From the NCBI RefSeq assembly GCF_900109355.1, contig NZ_FOBF01000032.1, positions 1 through 64,000 on the forward strand: 64,000 nucleotides of DNA. The letters run 5' to 3'. Position numbers and translations under genes: made by a program. Shown piece by piece: positions 1-7,985 of the stretch. The stretch comes from Nonomuraea pusilla. Its GTDB lineage: Bacteria > Actinomycetota > Actinomycetes > Streptosporangiales > Streptosporangiaceae. Below the pieces are notes generated by a model. The model had not been told where the DNA came from, did no database searches, and saw nothing but the letters and a program-made list of their open reading frames with translations. Each line of letters opens with the position of its first letter. The stretch's first letter is position 1.

Positions 1-1
1 G

Positions 2-1792
2 CCCAAGGCCAGGTAGTTAAGGTCGTCGTGGTGCTGTCAAGCACGCGAGTTCTCAGGACGTGGGAACGGAGATCCAGTAGAACGGTGATCTTCCACAACC
101 AGCCGTCGAAGAACTGGATCTCCGTTGCTTGCCGAGTATGCCAGCTCTGCTGTTCCCCGCGCTGTCGAGACGGGCTCTTCGTCCCGCTCGGCAGCCGGGA
201 GATTGTTCGCTCCCGGGCATTTGGGTGAGCTGACCGCGCTCGTGCCGGTCGAGCTCGTCGATGCTGTGCTGGAGGAGGCTCGCGGCGTGCAGCGTCGTCT
301 GCGCGCTCTGCCCTCGCGTGTCGGGGTCTACTTCCTGCTGGCGATGTGTCTGTTTCCCGAGGTCGGCTACCTGCTGGTCTGGCAGAAGCTGACGGCCTCG
401 CTGGCTGCCCTGCCGGTCGTGACGCCCACCGCCAAAGCGCTGCGTGACCTGCGCCGCAGGGTCGGCTGCGCGCCGATGCGGCGCCTGTTCGAGGTGCTGA
501 GCGGACCGCTGGCCCAGCCCACGACGCCCGGAGTACGGTTCGGGGCCTACCGCATCGTCTCCTTCGACGGCTGCAGCTCGCTCAAGGCGCCCGACACCAT
601 CCGTAACCGGGCCTGGCTGGGCAGCCCCGGTCACGGCGGTTACCCGCTGCTGGAGCTGATGACGCTGGTGGAGACCGGAACGCGGGCCCTGATCGGCGCG
701 GTCTTCGGTCCCACCAGCGAGGGCGAGAGCGGCTATGCCCGGCGCCTGCTGCACCTGCTGACGCCGGACATGCTGGTGTTATGGGACAAGGGCTTCGACG
801 GCAACGCTTTCCTCGCCCAGGTCAGCGCCACCGGCGCCCAGGTGCTCGGCCGGCTGCGCAGCAACCGGCGCACCCCTATACTGGCCACCCTCACCGACGG
901 CTCCTATCTGTCGATGATCGGTAGCTTGCAGATCCGCGTTATCGAGGCCCGCATCACGGTGACCTGCGCCGACGGCACCACCTTCACCGGCATCTACCGC
1001 CTGGTCACCACCTTGACCGATGCCCGCCGCTACCCCGCCGCCACCCTGGTCAGGCTCTACCACCAGCGCTGGGAACACGAGTCCGCCTACTACGCCCTCC
1101 GCCACACCATCATGCAAGGACGAATCCTGCGCTCGGGCGACCCGGCCGGACTGGAGCAGGAGATGTGGTCGGTGCTCACGCTCTATCAGCTGCTGCGCAC
1201 CGTGATGGTCGACGCCGCCGAGTCCCGACCCGGCACCGATCCCGACCGCTGCAGCTTCTCCATCGCCCTGCATACCGCCCGCGACCTGGTCATTCAGCCG
1301 GGCGACAACCCCGGCATGGCCACCGGCTTGGTCGCAACCATCGGACGCCGTGTCCTAGCGGCGCTGCTGCCATCCCGCCGCCCGCGCGTCAGCACCCGCA
1401 AGGTCAAATCACCCACCTCCCGCTACAACGAACGGCTCGACGACGGCCGGCCCGACCACAGCCGCACCATCACTGACCTCGACATCACTCTCCTGCCACC
1501 CCCGCCCACGCTGCCCGCCGCGTCCCGGGACGAGCGACCCATGACCCCCACCGACCGCCGCAGACAACAACAGGTCCTGGCCCTCCTTCACCAAGATCCC
1601 AACCGCCCCTGGAAGGCCCGTGACATCGCCCAACACCTCGGCGAGGTCACCCTGAACACCATGTATCGGCAACTCTCGCGCTGGGCCGCCGGCCAACTCA
1701 TCCGCAAAATCGGGCCAGGCGTCTACACCGCCGGGCCGATCCCCCCGGCACTCTTGCCAGCAGCTCAGAAACCTTAACTACCTGGCCTTGGG
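2..1792 (+). mobile_element. IS4-family insertion sequence with 22-bp terminal inverted repeats
   Basis: Bases 2-23 and 1771-1792 are exact reverse complements over 22 bp and enclose one transposase gene, so this is a complete element of about 1.79 kb. The left flank lies outside the window, so a target duplication cannot be checked. The transposase stop codon (TAA, 1775-1777) lies inside the right repeat. The element appears intact and may be active. Confidence 0.9.
125..1777 (+). CDS. IS4-family DDE transposase
   Basis: Cuts and joins the ends of the surrounding IS. The N-terminal IS4 helical domain occupies about residues 35-100. Candidate catalytic residues are Asp148 (context SFDGC), Asp221 (LVLWDKGFDG) and Glu317 (YHQRWEHES), which fits the DDE fold with its YREK-like C-terminal block. 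The last 80 residues look like a winged helix (after about residue 475). At 550 aa it is somewhat longer than many IS4 transposases. The listed start is TTG; an in-frame start a few codons downstream is equally possible. It is the only gene in the element and reads through to the right inverted repeat, with no frameshift. Confidence 0.9.
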   Translation: MLAEYASSAVPRAVETGSSSRSAAGRLFAPGHLGELTALVPVELVDAVLEEARGVQRRLRALPSRVGVYFLLAMCLFPEVGYLLVWQKLTASLAALPVVTPTAKALRDLRRRVGCAPMRRLFEVLSGPLAQPTTPGVRFGAYRIVSFDGCSSLKAPDTIRNRAWLGSPGHGGYPLLELMTLVETGTRALIGAVFGPTSEGESGYARRLLHLLTPDMLVLWDKGFDGNAFLAQVSATGAQVLGRLRSNRRTPILATLTDGSYLSMIGSLQIRVIEARITVTCADGTTFTGIYRLVTTLTDARRYPAATLVRLYHQRWEHESAYYALRHTIMQGRILRSGDPAGLEQEMWSVLTLYQLLRTVMVDAAESRPGTDPDRCSFSIALHTARDLVIQPGDNPGMATGLVATIGRRVLAALLPSRRPRVSTRKVKSPTSRYNERLDDGRPDHSRTITDLDITLLPPPPTLPAASRDERPMTPTDRRRQQQVLALLHQDPNRPWKARDIAQHLGEVTLNTMYRQLSRWAAGQLIRKIGPGVYTAGPIPPALLPAAQKP

Positions 1793-1997
1793 GCAGGGCC
1801 CCTCCTTGGCCCGCGCTGGTCACGGCCAACTCGCTCAGCCGCCCTTCCAGCGCCACCATCTGCTCACGCAGCTCGGCCGGCCTCTTCGGCGAGGTCGCGG
1901 GAGCCGGCGCTTCGCAGGCCGAAGGACCGAGAAGATCCGGCCAGAGTCGATCTGTCGGTGGCGACGGCCGCACGAGCACTGACGGTGCGCGAGTCAT
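1793..1997 (-). pseudogene. Possible 5' remnant of a gene interrupted by the IS4 element
   Basis: Reading leftward from an ATG at 1997, about 68 codons stay open until the IS end. They include a helical stretch (PAELREQMVALEGRLSELAV) of the kind seen in coiled coils. The frame then enters the IS and stops there. This could be the start of a gene disrupted by the insertion, divergent from the MFS exporter, or a chance open frame in GC-rich DNA. No family is recognised. The rest of 1778-2092 shows no other clear feature. Confidence 0.25.
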
Positions 1998-2092
1998 GGC
2001 GACGGTTGCGTCCGAAACGTGCCGGTGCCCGCTACTTCTTCACTGCTTGGCTGGGTGCCTTCACGCCACGCGCACCTGCCTGAACGGGAATC

Positions 2093-3268
2093 ATGTCCAC
2101 CACCACGCTCGCCCGGCCGCGCTCGCCCTTCATCAGCTGGCTCGCGGTCACCTCGCTCATGCTGGGCATCTTCGCCATCGTCACCAGCGAAATCCTGCCT
2201 ATCGGCCTGCTGACCGCCATCGGCGCCGACTTCGGCATCTCCGACGGCGTCACAGGGCTGACCATGACGCTGCCCGGCATCGTCGCCGCGGTCGCCGCAC
2301 CCACGGTCACACTGACCACTGCGCGCCTGGACCGCCGCCTGATGCTGTGCGTCCTCATGGCGGTGCTCGCCGTGGCCGACGTGCTGGCGGCAGTGGCGAC
2401 CTCCTACTGGGTCATGCTGATCTCCCGGGTGCTCGTCGGCCTCACCATCGGCGGCTTCTGGTCGATCGGGGCCGGGCTGGCCGGCCGCCTGATGCCGCCG
2501 CACGCCGTCGGCACCGCCACCGCTGTGATCTTCTCCGCCGTGCCGCTGGGCTCCGTGCTCGGCGTACCGGCCGGCACCTTCATCGGCGACCTCGCCGGCT
2601 GGCGAACCGCCTTCCTGGTCCTGGCCGTGCTGGCCGTCCTGGTCCTGGCCGCCCTGCTGATGCTGCTGCCGCCGCTGCCCGCCCACCAGGTCACCAGCCC
2701 TCGCGTCCTGCTCGACCTGCTGCGCACCAGGGGTGCCGCCATCGCCCTGTCGGCCACCTTCCTCATCGTCTTGGCGCACTTCGGCACGTACACCTACGTC
2801 ACGCCCTTCCTCCAGGACGTCACCGGCCTGCCTCCCGCAGCCGTCAGCGCCGTCCTGCTGGCGTACGGAATCGCCGGAATCGCCGGCAACTTCCTGGCAG
2901 GCAAGGCCGCCGCCACACGCCTGCGAGTCGCTTTCGCGACCTCCGGCTGCCTGATCGCGGTCAGCACCCTGCTGCTGCCCTCGGTCGGCGGCACAACCGT
3001 CGGAGCCGTGGTGTTGCTCATGGTCTGGGGCCTGGCCTACGGAGGCGTGCCCGTCTGCTCACAGGCATCGTTCATCACCGCCGCCCCTCACACGACCGAA
3101 GGCGCCACGGTCGTCTTCACCTCCTCCTTCCAGGCGACCTTCGCCCTCGGCGCTTTCCTCGGCGGCCGCGTCGTCGACGACTTCTCGGTCTCCACCGTGA
3201 TGATCTGCGGCGGGCTGACCGCTCTGCTCATGGCGGTATCCCTATGGTCGCTCACCAAGCCCCGCTGA
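2093..3268 (+). CDS. MFS transporter, DHA1 family (NepI/AraJ-like exporter)
   Basis: Predicted 12-helix drug or metabolite:proton antiporter of 391 aa in the cytoplasmic membrane. The first helix carries the IVTSEILPIGLL pattern typical of the YdhP/AraJ/NepI subgroup (residues about 28-40). The cytoplasmic loop 2-3 motif is degenerate (TTARLDRRLML), and the loop after helix 5 (GWRTAFLV) matches the family. The length is normal. The start is an ATG after a weak AACGGGAA ribosome site. It stands alone between the IS4 element and a convergent methyltransferase gene. The substrate cannot be inferred; small hydrophobic drugs, nucleosides or sugars are all known for relatives. Confidence 0.85.
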   Translation: MSTTTLARPRSPFISWLAVTSLMLGIFAIVTSEILPIGLLTAIGADFGISDGVTGLTMTLPGIVAAVAAPTVTLTTARLDRRLMLCVLMAVLAVADVLAAVATSYWVMLISRVLVGLTIGGFWSIGAGLAGRLMPPHAVGTATAVIFSAVPLGSVLGVPAGTFIGDLAGWRTAFLVLAVLAVLVLAALLMLLPPLPAHQVTSPRVLLDLLRTRGAAIALSATFLIVLAHFGTYTYVTPFLQDVTGLPPAAVSAVLLAYGIAGIAGNFLAGKAAATRLRVAFATSGCLIAVSTLLLPSVGGTTVGAVVLLMVWGLAYGGVPVCSQASFITAAPHTTEGATVVFTSSFQATFALGAFLGGRVVDDFSVSTVMICGGLTALLMAVSLWSLTKPR

Positions 3269-3618
3269 GCCGGCGCCTTGCATCCGCGCAGCCGACAGGA
3301 GCCGCAGGTAAGCCGTCCCAGCAGCCCAACCCTGGGAAACGATCAACCTGGATGGGGGAAGCGATCTTCAGGTCTTGCTTCCGTTGACGGCGCGAGCGCC
3401 GCTCGTCCCGGTAGCGGCCGTCGTCGCGGGACTCGCGGCCTTCACCATGCTCTGCCACCCCACCAACGTGGCCCCGCGCGGCGACGATACGCCGCCAAGC
3501 AGACATCCGACCCCGAATGCCGGTGGCGGCGCGGACGCCCCCGGCCGCTCTTCGGAGGTGACGCCTGGCTCGGCGGTGCAGAGGGAGACCCGCTGGGACG
3601 GAGGCTGGAAGACGGAGG
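3269..3618. other. Intergenic region between convergent genes
   Basis: About 350 bp between the MFS gene and the methyltransferase. A short GC hairpin (GGCGC-GA-GCGCC) lies near 3389-3400. A plus-strand open frame from TTG 3375 has a hydrophobic start, but it runs 180 bp into the methyltransferase gene, so I do not call it. I see nothing else. Confidence 0.5.
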
Positions 3619-4440
3619 CTAGAAGCGGTAGACCAGAATGGTGTTGCCCAAGCGGGACACGGCCGCGCTGGGGGCGGACATGCGGTTCATCAGGCGGAGG
3701 AACGGTGGGAACCGGTCGACCTCCGGCTCGCGCGTGCACAGGATCTCCCTGGCCAGTTTCAGCTTGGGATGCCAGCGTTCGGGCGTCTTCGGATCGTTGA
3801 AGCCGGGGAACTTGGTGACCTCCCTGATCACCTTGGCGACGGGAACGATCTTCTGCATCCGGACGGCGAAGGTGCTGTAGCCGTTGAAGGCGATCTCGCC
3901 GCTGGGGAAGTGGTCGATGATGCGTCCCACCAGGGAGATCATCTCCTGTTCCGAGAGGAACGCGATCAGGCCGTCCGCGACGGCCACCACCGGCCGGTCG
4001 GTGGGCAGGGAGTCCAGCCAGGCGCCGCCGGTCAGGTCCGCGCTGATGCCGTGGGGAGTCGCCTCGGCCGGCAGAAGGTCCTGCCTGGCTGCCATGACCT
4101 CAGGGAGGTCGATGTCGTACCAGTCGGCCGTGGGCGGCGGGGTGATGCGCAGCACCCGGCTGTCCAGCCCCGCCCCGAGGTCGAGGCCGACCCCGTCGGG
4201 GTTGCGGGCGAGGAAACGCTGCGCGACCTCGTCGAGCTTCTTGGCCCGGTGGGCGATGCTGATGACGCTGCCCGACGGGATGCGCAGCTTCTTGTAGTCG
4301 TAGTCGACCTTGCGCACGATCTCGTCGGCCATCTTGTCGCCCAGGATGGGGAGGGGCAGGCGGTTGTCGAGCGCTCTGCCGCACAGCGTCAGCCAGAGGC
4401 TGGCCTGCAACGGTGTGAAGGCCGGAACGGTAGGTGCCAT
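3619..4440 (-). CDS. Class I SAM-dependent methyltransferase (leucine carboxyl methyltransferase-like)
   Basis: A 273-aa Rossmann-fold methyltransferase of the LCMT/TcmP-like family, whose members O-methylate small molecules or carboxyl groups in actinomycete secondary metabolism. The SAM-binding motif I is VGLDLGAGLDSR (about residues 84-95). The acidic residue at the end of strand 2 is in WYDIDLP (about 107-113), and VVAVADGLIAFL is the strand-4 motif. The gene follows the TetR gene directly: the TetR stop abuts this ATG, so the two form an operon. The substrate is unknown. TetR probably senses it or its product. Confidence 0.85.
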   Translation of the reverse strand: MAPTVPAFTPLQASLWLTLCGRALDNRLPLPILGDKMADEIVRKVDYDYKKLRIPSGSVISIAHRAKKLDEVAQRFLARNPDGVGLDLGAGLDSRVLRITPPPTADWYDIDLPEVMAARQDLLPAEATPHGISADLTGGAWLDSLPTDRPVVAVADGLIAFLSEQEMISLVGRIIDHFPSGEIAFNGYSTFAVRMQKIVPVAKVIREVTKFPGFNDPKTPERWHPKLKLAREILCTREPEVDRFPPFLRLMNRMSAPSAAVSRLGNTILVYRF

Positions 4441-5127
4441 CTAGTCATTCATCCCTTTCGGAGACTGTGGTGATTCCTGCGCGCCGTGCCAGACGGCCTG
4501 GGCGGCTTTCAGGATCGAGTCGTCGGCGTACATGCCGTGGGTGAAGATCTCCAGCACGGGCAGGCCGAGGCGCTGCAGGAGCCCGGGCCCGGCCTGCTCG
4601 AAGCCGAGCGTGCGGGCCAGCGGCGGCGGCGCGGTCAGCGTGGCGAGGCTGATCAGCACAGACAGCACCGCCAATGCCCGCACGTCGGAGGAGGGCCGCA
4701 GCGAGCCTTCGGCGATCCCGTCCCGCAGGATCTGCTCGGACCCGTCCACCAGGGTGTTGACGAACGTGGTGGCCGCGGGGGTGTCCTCCTCGATCGCCCG
4801 CATCATGTACCGCACGTACAGGTGGTACTCCTCCGGGTCCGACTGGTACTGACCGAACAGCGCCTGCATGCCGGCCGGGCTGGTGCCGTGAGCCCGCTCC
4901 GTCAGGATGCGCAGGACGTGGTCGTCGCACACGGCACGCAGGTTCTCCTTGCTGCCGAAGTGGTGGATGACCAGGCCGGGGCTCACCCCCGCGGTGGCCG
5001 CGATGGTCCGTACGTTCGTCTTCTGGAAGCCGTCGCGGGCGAAGTGCGCGATGGCCGCGTTACGGATCTTGGCTTGCGCGGTCAGGTCGGCCGAGGCCGC
5101 ACCGCCCTCCCGGCGAGTTGAACTCAT
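4441..5127 (-). CDS. TetR-family transcriptional regulator
   Basis: A repressor of about 228 aa with an N-terminal TetR helix-turn-helix (about residues 20-65, including TIAATAGVSPGLVIHHFGSK) and a variable helical ligand domain. I chose the ATG at 5127; a GTG at 5145 is also in frame. It is the first gene of a two-gene unit with the methyltransferase. A 9-bp direct repeat (CTGAACATG on this strand) occurs at the ATG and again 20 bp upstream, and an inverted TGAAC/GTTCA pair covers the start codon. Autoregulation by binding over its own start is therefore likely (inference). Confidence 0.88.
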   Translation of the reverse strand: MSSTRREGGAASADLTAQAKIRNAAIAHFARDGFQKTNVRTIAATAGVSPGLVIHHFGSKENLRAVCDDHVLRILTERAHGTSPAGMQALFGQYQSDPEEYHLYVRYMMRAIEEDTPAATTFVNTLVDGSEQILRDGIAEGSLRPSSDVRALAVLSVLISLATLTAPPPLARTLGFEQAGPGLLQRLGLPVLEIFTHGMYADDSILKAAQAVWHGAQESPQSPKGMND

Positions 5128-5153
5128 GTTCAGTATCTTAAACACATGTTCAG
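5119..5153. promoter_or_regulatory. Putative TetR operator with direct and inverted repeats
   Basis: CATGTTCAG occurs at 5125-5133 and 5145-5153, a 20-bp period or two helical turns. TGAAC (5119-5123) and GTTCA (5128-5132) form a palindrome over the ATG of the TetR gene. A TAAGAT sequence on the minus strand between the repeats could be a -10 giving an almost leaderless mRNA. Confidence 0.5.
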
Positions 5154-5364
5154 CTTGACGGCAATTCCTTCCAGAACGTCCGTCGTGCGACGGCGCCGCC
5201 GAGGCCCGGCACCGCGGGCGGGGCGGCAGGTTCTCCCACCCCGCCGACCCCGGGCGCGGCCCTGCCCGTGCCCGGCGGCCGGCTCACCGGAGGTGGGTGA
5301 GCGGGGCTCAGAGTTCGGCCGGCGACGCGGGCGGGGTGACGAGCGAAACAGCGCCACACCGCGC

Positions 5365-5395
5365 CATCGCCACGGTCATCGCCACGGTCATCGCC
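5365..5395. repeat. 12-bp tandem repeat, about 2.6 copies
   Basis: CATCGCCACGGT occurs at 5365-5376 and 5377-5388, then a partial third copy follows. It lies in the 290-bp gap between the TetR and NmrA-like genes. I see no other feature in that gap (5148-5436). Confidence 0.7.
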
Positions 5396-5436
5396 GCGCT
5401 CCTGCTGTGGACACGGGCAGGGTCATGCCGTACGGC

Positions 5437-6195
5437 TCAGGGCCGGGTGTCGAGCCACTCCTCGAAGGTGGGGCCGGCGAGCTTGGCGTGCGGGCCGGGC
5501 AGGAACCCGCCGGCGGCGGCGATCTCGGCATCGGGCATGCCGGAGCCGTCGACGCCTACGACCTCGATGCCCCGGCGGGCGCCGAGGAGCCGGGCCGCCT
5601 CCGCCATGGTCTCCTGACGAGGCCCGGCGATCTCGGGGACCGGCGTGCCCGGAGCGGGCGCCGCGGAGTCGAGGGCCAGGTCGACCAGTTCTTCGGCCAC
5701 GGTGCGGCAGGCCACGAGTTGGGTGGGCAGGGCCGGGATGTAGGCGACGTCGCCCTGCTGCCACTCCAGGAGCTGGCCGACGAACTCGTGGAACTGCGCG
5801 GCCCGCAGGATGCGGACGGGGATCGGGCCGGACAGGAGGAGTTCCTCGTGCACTTTCTTGGCGGCGAGGAAACCGGCGGTGGCCTTGTCGACGCCGATGA
5901 TGGACGCCATGGTGATCTGGGCGACCTCGGCCTTCTGACCGTACTCTTGCAGATTGCGGGCCGACGTGCGGAAGAACTCCGTCGCGGCGTCCTGGTCGGA
6001 GGAGTGCCAAGAGGCGACGTCGATAATGACCTCGGCCCCAGTGAGGGCCTCGGCGAGGCCCTCACCGGTGATGACGTCCACGCCGGTGGCTCGGGACATC
6101 GGCACGACCCGGTGCCCCCGCTCGGTCAGGATATCGACGACGTGGCGTCCCAGCCGCCCGGTCGCTCCCGCTACCGCGAACTTGGTGATGCTCAT
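5437..6195 (-). CDS. NmrA-like NAD(P)-binding oxidoreductase/epimerase (COE protein)
   Basis: A 252-aa atypical short-chain dehydrogenase. The nucleotide-binding motif FAVAGATGRLGRHVV is at residues 6-20. Strand 4 reads VIIDVASWHS in place of an NNAG motif, and there is no classical YxxxK pair, as in NmrA/SDR_a5 proteins. It lies 15 bp downstream of the carboxymuconolactone decarboxylase gene on the same strand and is presumably co-transcribed from the ECF41-type promoter at 6786-6812. Such NAD-dependent oxidoreductases or epimerases are one of the three classic partners of ECF41 sigma factors. The substrate is unknown. Confidence 0.85.
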   Translation of the reverse strand: MSITKFAVAGATGRLGRHVVDILTERGHRVVPMSRATGVDVITGEGLAEALTGAEVIIDVASWHSSDQDAATEFFRTSARNLQEYGQKAEVAQITMASIIGVDKATAGFLAAKKVHEELLLSGPIPVRILRAAQFHEFVGQLLEWQQGDVAYIPALPTQLVACRTVAEELVDLALDSAAPAPGTPVPEIAGPRQETMAEAARLLGARRGIEVVGVDGSGMPDAEIAAAGGFLPGPHAKLAGPTFEEWLDTRP

Positions 6196-6210
6196 GCTGT
6201 GGTGCCCTTC

Positions 6211-6708
6211 TTACGCGTTGTAGTTCTGGCCGGGGGGCATGCCGGGGATCGGCTTGGCGATGAGAGCGGCGGGGGTGAAGAAGCCGATGTGGGCGATCGC
6301 CATGATGAGCGACCACATCGCCTGGTCGTCGTAGTGCGCGGACGCCTTGGCGTACAGCTCGTCGGGGACGCGCTCCCCGGACGGGTTCGGCGTGAGGACC
6401 GCCTCCACCAGCTCCAGCGCGACCCGTTCGGCGTCGGTGAAGGAGGTGGCGTCCCGCCAGGTGGCTACGGCGGTGATGCGCTCCTCCGATTCCCCCAACC
6501 GGCGGAGGTTGCCGGTCTCCCGGATGACGAAGTACGTGCTGCCGAGGATCTGCCCGGCGCGCAGCTGCAGCAGGGCGATGGTGGTCTGCGGGATCGCGCT
6601 GTTGCGGAGGGCCTTGTGCAGGCCTTCGCCGACCTCCGCCATCTCGGGGAGGTAGGGGAGGGGGTTGGGCATGCGCGACCGCTGGTCGGTCGTCATGGGC
6701 GTGGACAT
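6211..6708 (-). CDS. Carboxymuconolactone decarboxylase/AhpD-like protein lacking the CxxC cysteines
   Basis: A 165-aa CMD-family protein. The helix that normally carries RASQxxGCxxC and a following His here reads LLQLRAGQILGSTYFVIRET (about residues 40-59): both Cys and the His are absent. It therefore cannot use the AhpD peroxidase/disulfide chemistry and more likely has a lyase, binding or structural role. The rest, including GESEERITAVATW and the FTDAERVALELVEAV helix, is typical. I chose the ATG at 6708, with GGGAAG 8 nt upstream, over an upstream in-frame start. It is the first gene of the operon transcribed away from the ECF41 gene. Confidence 0.85.
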   Translation of the reverse strand: MSTPMTTDQRSRMPNPLPYLPEMAEVGEGLHKALRNSAIPQTTIALLQLRAGQILGSTYFVIRETGNLRRLGESEERITAVATWRDATSFTDAERVALELVEAVLTPNPSGERVPDELYAKASAHYDDQAMWSLIMAIAHIGFFTPAALIAKPIPGMPPGQNYNA

Positions 6709-6785
6709 GGGGAGGACTTCCCTTCTCGCTCCGGACTGGTCGTGGTGCCGTGCGGATCGTTCGCGCGGCGTCCTGACGACCACGA

Positions 6786-6812
6786 GACGCCGGCGCCCCG
6801 AGCCCCGTAACA
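6786..6812 (-). promoter_or_regulatory. ECF41-type promoter of the CMD/NmrA operon
   Basis: On the minus strand, a TGTTACG -35 (6806-6812) is followed by exactly 16 nt and a CGTC -10 (6786-6789). This matches the published ECF41 consensus TGTCACA/CGTC. The same arrangement with the same 16-nt spacer precedes the divergent sigma gene. Confidence 0.75.
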
Positions 6813-6846
6813 GCGCGGCCCTGTGACATGGGCCACCCGCCGTGGG

Positions 6847-6873
6847 TGTTACAAAGCGTTGGGGGCCGGCGTC
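6847..6873 (+). promoter_or_regulatory. ECF41-type autoregulatory promoter of the sigma gene
   Basis: TGTTACA (6847-6853), 16 nt, then CGTC (6870-6873), about 45 bp upstream of the sigma-factor ATG at 6918. Its match to the divergent operon promoter in motif and spacing supports autoregulation by the encoded ECF41 factor. Confidence 0.75.
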
Positions 6874-6917
6874 TTGTGCGTGTGGCAGTGCTGAGAACGA
6901 ACAGGCAGGAGCCGGGC

Positions 6918-7880
6918 ATGAGCGAGCGCAGCGAACGACGTGCGGACCCGGCCGAGCCGCACGACCGTCCCGGCCGCACCGCCGCCGTGGACTCCGCCAT
7001 CGTGGACTCCGCCACCGGGGCGTTCGTCGCCCACCGCAACCTGCTGTTCACCGTCGCCTACGAGATGCTCGGCTCGGCCGCCGACGCCGAGGACGTCCTG
7101 CAGGAGACGTGGCTGCGATGGGTGGACGTCGATCTCGACACCGTGCGGGAGCAGCGGGCCTACCTGGTGCGGATCGTCACCCGGCAGGCGCTGGACCGGC
7201 TGCGCGCGCTCGGCCGGCGCAAGGAGTCCTACGTCGGGCCGTGGTTGCCCGAGCCGTTGCTGACCGCGCCTGATGTGGCCGAGGACGTCGAGCTCGCCGA
7301 GAGCGTCTCGATGGCGATGCTGCTGGTGCTGGAGACGCTCCAGCCGACCGAGCGGGCGGTGTTCGTGCTGCGCGAGGTGTTCGATCTCGACTACGACGAG
7401 ATCGCCGAAGCCGTCGGCAAGAGCCCGAACGCGGTCCGCCAGATCGCCTACCGGGCGCGGGCACACGTCGCCGCCCGCCGACCACGCGGCGTCGCCTCCC
7501 CGGCCGAGACCCGCGCCGCACTCCAAGCGTTCCAGCGAGCGGTCGAAACCGGTGAGCTGCAGAGCCTGCTCGACGTCCTCGCGCCGGACGTCGTCGCCCT
7601 GAGCGACGGCGGCGGAGTCAGGCACGCCCTGCTGCGGCCCGTGGTGGGGATCGACGACGTGGCTCGCCTGCTGGCCGTCGGCTGGTGGACGCGCGACGCG
7701 GAAAGGTCGGTCGAGCTGGTGCAGATCAACGGCGCGCCCGGGCTGCTCGTGCGAGTGGACGGGGAGATCGACGGAGTGGTGGCGGTGCGCGTGGAGAACG
7801 GCTACGTCACCGGCGCCTACCACGTGCGCAATCCCGACAAGCTCTCGCACGTGAAGCGGGAGACCATGGTGACCCGCTGA
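6918..7880 (+). CDS. ECF41 sigma factor (SigJ-like) with fused C-terminal SnoaL-like domain
   Basis: An alternative sigma factor of 320 aa with fused regulatory domain. Region 2 includes EMLGSAADAEDVLQETWLRW (about residues 49-68). Region 4 includes YDEIAEAVGKSPNAVRQIAYRAR (about 158-180). The three ECF41 signature motifs are all present: WLPEP (109-113) in the linker, DGGG (230-233) and NPDKL (305-309) in the C-terminal NTF2-like domain, which in this group controls activity without a separate anti-sigma factor. I chose the ATG at 6918, preceded by GGAG 7 nt upstream, over an upstream in-frame start. It faces its predicted CMD/NmrA target operon. Confidence 0.93.
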   Translation: MSERSERRADPAEPHDRPGRTAAVDSAIVDSATGAFVAHRNLLFTVAYEMLGSAADAEDVLQETWLRWVDVDLDTVREQRAYLVRIVTRQALDRLRALGRRKESYVGPWLPEPLLTAPDVAEDVELAESVSMAMLLVLETLQPTERAVFVLREVFDLDYDEIAEAVGKSPNAVRQIAYRARAHVAARRPRGVASPAETRAALQAFQRAVETGELQSLLDVLAPDVVALSDGGGVRHALLRPVVGIDDVARLLAVGWWTRDAERSVELVQINGAPGLLVRVDGEIDGVVAVRVENGYVTGAYHVRNPDKLSHVKRETMVTR

Positions 7881-7985
7881 CGGCCCGGCCGGCTCCCAGG
7901 TGTTCAAGTACGCCCTCCGGGAAGCTCGAGGGGTCGCGGTTGCGGGCGGTGTGGCGGTAGCGGAGGTCCTGCTCCCGGAACGCCC

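Noticed and set aside
3375..3800. Open frame with a hydrophobic N-terminus
   Set aside because: TTG start, no family, and its 3' 180 bp run antisense into the methyltransferase gene, which is well supported.
5297..5617. Small membrane-like peptide over the 12-bp tandem repeat (IATVIATVIAALLLW)
   Set aside because: The hydrophobic stretch is created by the tandem repeat itself; there is no ribosome site and it runs into the antisense of NmrA.
5146..6810. A 554-codon plus-strand open frame
   Set aside because: It lies antisense to the NmrA-like and CMD genes and is low in complexity (Gly, Arg, Asp runs), as expected for shadows in GC-rich DNA.
7881..7985. Minus-strand stretch reading FREQDLRYRHTARNRDPSSF after the VOC stop
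   Set aside because: Protein-like but only about 30 codons, with no start and no family I can name.
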